From the NCBI GenBank assembly GCA_948472605.1, contig CAOKUH010000070.1, positions 1 through 8,066 on the forward strand: 8,066 bases of DNA. Direction: 5' to 3'. This DNA is from an uncultured Mycoplasmatota bacterium (GTDB taxonomy: Bacteria > Bacillota_I > Bacilli_A > RF39 > UBA660). The notes under the pieces are model-generated. The model made no database searches. It saw only the letters and a program-made list of their open reading frames with translations, and was not told the origin of the DNA. Position 1 is the first letter of the stretch. Each line of letters begins with the position of its first letter. Shown piece after piece: positions 5,910-8,066 of the stretch. Position numbers and translations under genes: made by a program.

Positions 5910-6526
5910 TAAAACCACCCAAGCCCAATTGTTCTAGTAAAATAAATAACAACTATAATAAAAATAATTACACATAAAAAGTTGTAAAACAAATCACTTT
6001 GAAAAAATCTTGGTAAATGTTTTTTTATTGCTGTTAATCCTATAAATAATAAAAATCCTATAATGCTTCCAACAACATTTAAAATAATATCATCTACATC
6101 AAAAGAACGACCTATTTGTAATTGGACAAGTTCTACAGTTAAACTAGTTATTAAACTAATAAATAATATATGAGATACTTTACTTGCTTTAACATAACCC
6201 GAAACAAAATACCCAAAAGGCACAAAAACTAAAATATTACCCACAACATTAAAAATAAATAATTTACTTCCTATTTCATACCGAAACATTTCTGTAAATG
6301 GAACAATATTTAAACCTCCACCTGTATTCATCTCAGTACTTGTTAGTAATTCAAATAATAACAAAATATAAACAATAAAAATTAAATTTAAAAATTCTTT
6401 ATAAAATACAAATCTTTCATGATTGATTTTTATATATGATATTCTTATTGCTATTAAAGCCACTAAAAATATAACAAGCATTGGCCATATTCCTACTATA
6501 GCTTTAGATAAAGTATCTACAATCAT
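5909..6526 (-). CDS. VanZ-family membrane protein
   Basis: This is a polytopic membrane protein of 205 residues of the VanZ-like family. Recognisable stretches are NIVPF at 73-77, FNVVGNILVFVPFGY at 92-106, and SLTVELVQLQIGRSFDVDDI at 128-147, continuing with the conserved ILNVVGSIIGF at 148-158. Membrane segments lie at about 13-29, 45-62, 88-109, 117-135, 148-166 and 183-197. The first VanZ was linked to low-level teicoplanin resistance in enterococci, but most family members have no known function, and no van genes are nearby. Its start codon directly abuts the yqfD stop (TAG then ATG) with a GAGGGAA-type site, and its stop overlaps ybeY. It therefore sits in the place that phoH and yqfF hold in this cluster in many Bacillota. 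Resistance cannot be inferred from sequence alone. Confidence 0.9.
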   Translation of the reverse strand: MIVDTLSKAIVGIWPMLVIFLVALIAIRISYIKINHERFVFYKEFLNLIFIVYILLLFELLTSTEMNTGGGLNIVPFTEMFRYEIGSKLFIFNVVGNILVFVPFGYFVSGYVKASKVSHILFISLITSLTVELVQLQIGRSFDVDDIILNVVGSIIGFLLFIGLTAIKKHLPRFFQSDLFYNFLCVIIFIIVVIYFTRTIGLGWF

Positions 6527-7672
6527 CTAACTTCCCTCGTCTTCTACTAATTTTTCATATTCTTCTCTTTTAGAAATATTCTCTATAATAGAATAAAATA
6601 TTTCTACATCTATTGTACTATCATTTACAATATTTTTCAAAACTTTTCGTGTATTAATTTTTTCAAATTCCGAAAATTTCATTTTTATTTTTTCATCTGC
6701 TAGTTCCATTGCTTTTTTTGTCCCATTTTCTAAATCGTAATTTTCTTTAGTTTCAATTGTTTCATATTCTATTTCTTTATAAAAAGTAAAGTTAAAAAAT
6801 CTAAATAACACTTTTCTTTCAGTTTCATAAGTTAAAAGCCTACTTCTAAGAATTTTATAAATTCCACTATCAGTTTCAATACTTATATTAAATCTTTTTT
6901 TGCCTGTCCTTGTTATAGTTTTATACTCTATTGGTAACGATACTTTTGTTTTATACCAAACCTCAGCATAAGCATTACCATTCGCACAAACATCATTTTT
7001 TACCTCATCATTATACTTGATTTCTCCAGATATAAGAATATCTCCTTCATTTACGTACTGCCCTTCATGAACTAATATTTCACCTTTAGTACTAGTAATA
7101 CTATCTATAATTCCACTTTTACTTGCAATAATATGGCAATATTTATTTTCTTCTTCATAATTATTTATAATTCTTTCTTCTATTCTTATAACATAACTCA
7201 TTCCAATATTTTCAATTTCTAACCATTCCAAACGATCTTTATATTCATTTAATATTTTGTTTTTTATATTTTGCAATGTATTATAATCTTTTTTTATACT
7301 CCAAATATGTATTCCTTCTAAATCCAAGGCTTTAGTTACCAAATCTCTTATTTCTTTATTAGAATGAACAACATTTACTTTAATTATTATATTACTAAAA
7401 AAATTAGTTAAAAATAAAAATAGAATTACAGCAAATATTTTTAAAGGAGTAATCATTTTCTTTAATTTAAATATTCCACTATCTGTTACATAATAAAATT
7501 TAGCTGTAACAATTTCTTTTTTGATTTTCTCATAATCATCATTTAATACTTTTAAATATATTTCATTACCTTTTTTTATACAATCATAAACATTAATTTT
7601 ATTTTTATATAATTTTACTAATATTTTATTTTGATTTCTTACTTTAGTTTTAATATAAATATAATGTTTCAT
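6527..7672 (-). CDS. yqfD: Sporulation protein YqfD
   Basis: This is a predicted membrane-linked protein of 381 residues of the YqfD family, which is found in spore formers. A cytoplasmic-type N-terminal domain (about 1-70) is followed by one hydrophobic helix at about 73-98 and a large C-terminal domain outside the membrane. A stretch at about 178-245, which includes HIIASKSGIID and GQYVNEGDILISGEI, has the turn-rich look of the family's HlyD-like hairpin region. B. subtilis YqfD (about 400 residues) is a sigma-E-dependent protein; its biochemical role is not known. The start overlaps the yqfC stop as ATGA, and GAGGT about six bases upstream serves it. The long, charged C-terminal tail (about 300-381) is typical of the family. 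It pairs with yqfC as in many spore formers. Confidence 0.9.
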   Translation of the reverse strand: MKHYIYIKTKVRNQNKILVKLYKNKINVYDCIKKGNEIYLKVLNDDYEKIKKEIVTAKFYYVTDSGIFKLKKMITPLKIFAVILFLFLTNFFSNIIIKVNVVHSNKEIRDLVTKALDLEGIHIWSIKKDYNTLQNIKNKILNEYKDRLEWLEIENIGMSYVIRIEERIINNYEEENKYCHIIASKSGIIDSITSTKGEILVHEGQYVNEGDILISGEIKYNDEVKNDVCANGNAYAEVWYKTKVSLPIEYKTITRTGKKRFNISIETDSGIYKILRSRLLTYETERKVLFRFFNFTFYKEIEYETIETKENYDLENGTKKAMELADEKIKMKFSEFEKINTRKVLKNIVNDSTIDVEIFYSIIENISKREEYEKLVEDEGS

Positions 7673-7911
7673 CTTATGAACCTCACATCATTTAAAACAC
7701 CTTCAATAAGTATTTCTCTTTTTTCTAACTTTTTAACAACAAAAGAATTGCCATTAAATGATAAATTAAATCCTGTCATTGCGAGTAAGATTTCATCTTC
7801 TGTTAGTTTCAAAATATCTACATAATTAAAGACATGTATTTTATTTTCATAGATATCTATATAATAATCAAAATCCATTAAAAAGTTTTTCATTGTTTTA
7901 TAAAGATGCAT
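7669..7911 (-). CDS. yqfC: Sporulation protein YqfC (YabP/YqfC family)
   Basis: This is a small soluble protein of 80 residues from the ATG at 7911. It shows a short charged N-terminus, then the family's beta-rich core: IYENKIHVFNYVDILKLTED at 20-39 and the MTGFNLSFNGNSFVVKKL region at 45-62 with the closing ILIEGVLNDVRF at 67-78. B. subtilis YqfC (about 93 residues) is made in the mother cell under sigma-E. The AGGTGA ribosome binding site at 7917-7922 lies five bases before the ATG at 7911. An upstream GTG at 7920 in the same frame is inside that site, so it is unlikely to be the start. The gene opens the operon, since a terminator ends the gene before it. The stop overlaps yqfD as ATGA. 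Confidence 0.88.
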   Translation of the reverse strand: MHLYKTMKNFLMDFDYYIDIYENKIHVFNYVDILKLTEDEILLAMTGFNLSFNGNSFVVKKLEKREILIEGVLNDVRFIR

Positions 7912-7916
7912 AGGCT

Positions 7917-7922
7917 TCACCT
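7917..7922 (-). promoter_or_regulatory. Ribosome binding site that sets the yqfC start
   Basis: AGGTGA on the minus strand, five bases before the ATG at 7911-7909. The alternative GTG at 7920-7918 overlaps this site, so it cannot easily serve as start. The site is the only good one in the region. Confidence 0.7.
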
Positions 7923-7927
7923 ATATA

Positions 7928-7956
7928 AATATATGTTCTAAAATAACAAAAAATAA
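7928..7956 (-). promoter_or_regulatory. Possible sigma-E-like promoter for the yqfC operon
   Basis: On the minus strand CATATATT (7935-7928) matches the sigma-E -10 consensus CATACANT at all but one defined base. A T-rich, ATATT-like element (TTATTTT, about 7956-7950) is about 14 bases upstream, at the proper distance, and lies on the terminator's T-run. yqfC is sigma-E-controlled in B. subtilis, which fits. The background is AT-rich, so chance is a real risk, and a sigma-A promoter for the downstream housekeeping genes was not found here. Confidence 0.25.
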
Positions 7957-7982
7957 TGTGTTTTAAAACATTTAACACATTA
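7947..7982 (-). terminator. Intrinsic terminator after the upstream partial gene
   Basis: On the minus strand a nine-base perfect stem, TAATGTGTT (7982-7974) with AACACATTA (7962-7954), has an 11-base loop and is followed directly by six Ts (7953-7948) then GTTATTTT. It starts five bases after the stop codon of the partial gene at the right edge. The form is that of a Rho-independent terminator; an alternative inner pairing around GTTTTAAAAC (7960-7969) exists. It separates the yqfC operon from what lies upstream. Confidence 0.7.
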
Positions 7983-7987
7983 CTTTG

Positions 7988-8066
7988 CTAATTCTTATTT
8001 ATTATTACTTTTAATTCCATAATTTCTTCTATTGATAAATTAGTATATTCTTTAACCTCTTCTGTT
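7988..8066 (-). CDS. 3' end of an unrecognised gene (partial)
   Basis: Only the last 25 codons are in the window, closing with TAG at 7990-7988; the gene continues beyond base 8066. The frame reads TEEVKEYTNLSIEEIMELKV and then five more residues, ending in NKN, and it is the only minus-strand frame open to the edge. A terminator follows at once, which supports it being a real gene end. The acidic, helical tail with LSIEEI resembles C-terminal segments of several families, for example the Rpn/PD-(D/E)XK transposase-like group, but the piece is too short to assign. In many Bacillota a different gene precedes yqfC, so the identity is open. Confidence 0.6.
   Translation of the reverse strand, partial: TEEVKEYTNLSIEEIMELKVIINKN

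Noticed and set aside
5909..6526. Glycopeptide resistance from the VanZ-family gene
   Set aside because: The family is broad and mostly of unknown function, and no vanHAX-, vanS- or vanR-type genes are nearby; the setting is a housekeeping cluster.
7631..7825. Plus-strand frame of 64 codons
   Set aside because: It lies antisense across the end of yqfC and the start of yqfD, has no ribosome binding site I can see, and its composition is that of a reversed AT-rich gene; both minus-strand genes are well supported.
1..8066. CRISPR array, tRNA/rRNA genes, insertion sequence ends, toxin-antitoxin or defence genes
   Set aside because: No regularly spaced repeats, no tRNA- or rRNA-like segments, no transposase or flanking inverted repeats, and every long frame is explained by the listed genes.
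1..8066. Mycoplasma-type code (TGA as tryptophan)
   Set aside because: TGA ends the first pseudopilin gene, yqzL, ybeY and yqfC, and tryptophans in recognised proteins are TGG; family-length proteins result with the standard code.

Overview
The window is one AT-rich stretch (by eye about three-quarters A+T) from a low-GC, Gram-positive-type bacterium of the Bacillota. TGA ends four of the genes and tryptophan is written TGG, so the code is the standard bacterial one and not the Mycoplasma code. Several products belong to families tied to endospore formation (YqfC, YqfD, a YlbJ-like membrane protein). The closest match is therefore a spore-forming Bacillota lineage, perhaps one of the AT-rich, small-genome gut groups; the species cannot be named from this sequence.

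Right to left on the minus strand, the right-hand half (about 8066 to 3317) is a compact operon: the end of an unknown gene with its own terminator (8066-7947), then yqfC, yqfD, a VanZ-family gene, ybeY, dgkA, era, a tiny yqzL-like gene and recO. Genes overlap or abut (ATGA, TAG|ATG, TAATG, 23-base and 17-base overlaps), pointing to translational coupling. The order is the well-known Bacillota cluster yqfC-yqfD-phoH-yqfF-ybeY-dgkA-cdd-era-yqzL-recO, but phoH, yqfF and cdd are absent and a VanZ-family gene sits where phoH-yqfF would be. The cluster links sporulation proteins with rRNA maturation (YbeY, Era), recycling of lipid carrier or diacylglycerol (DgkA) and recombinational repair (RecO).

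The middle (3174 to 2012, minus strand) holds two overlapping genes for type IV pilin-like proteins (pseudopilins) with class III prepilin leaders, preceded by a good sigma-A-type promoter. No pilus motor, platform protein or peptidase gene is in view.

The left part has two divergent genes 43 bases apart: a YlbJ-like membrane protein on the plus strand (1136-2041), whose 3' end overlaps the end of the second pseudopilin gene by 30 bases, and a YlbL/SepM-type PDZ-Lon membrane serine protease on the minus strand (1092-88), followed by a symmetric, possibly bidirectional terminator at 26-79. ylbJ and ylbL are also near neighbours in Bacillus subtilis.

Most of the window is recognisable housekeeping and sporulation material. 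Nothing amounts to a clearly new defence or mobile system. The points worth following are the isolated cysteine-rich pseudopilin pair, the VanZ replacement inside the conserved cluster, the hairpin over the yqzL ribosome binding site, and the 30-base coding overlap.
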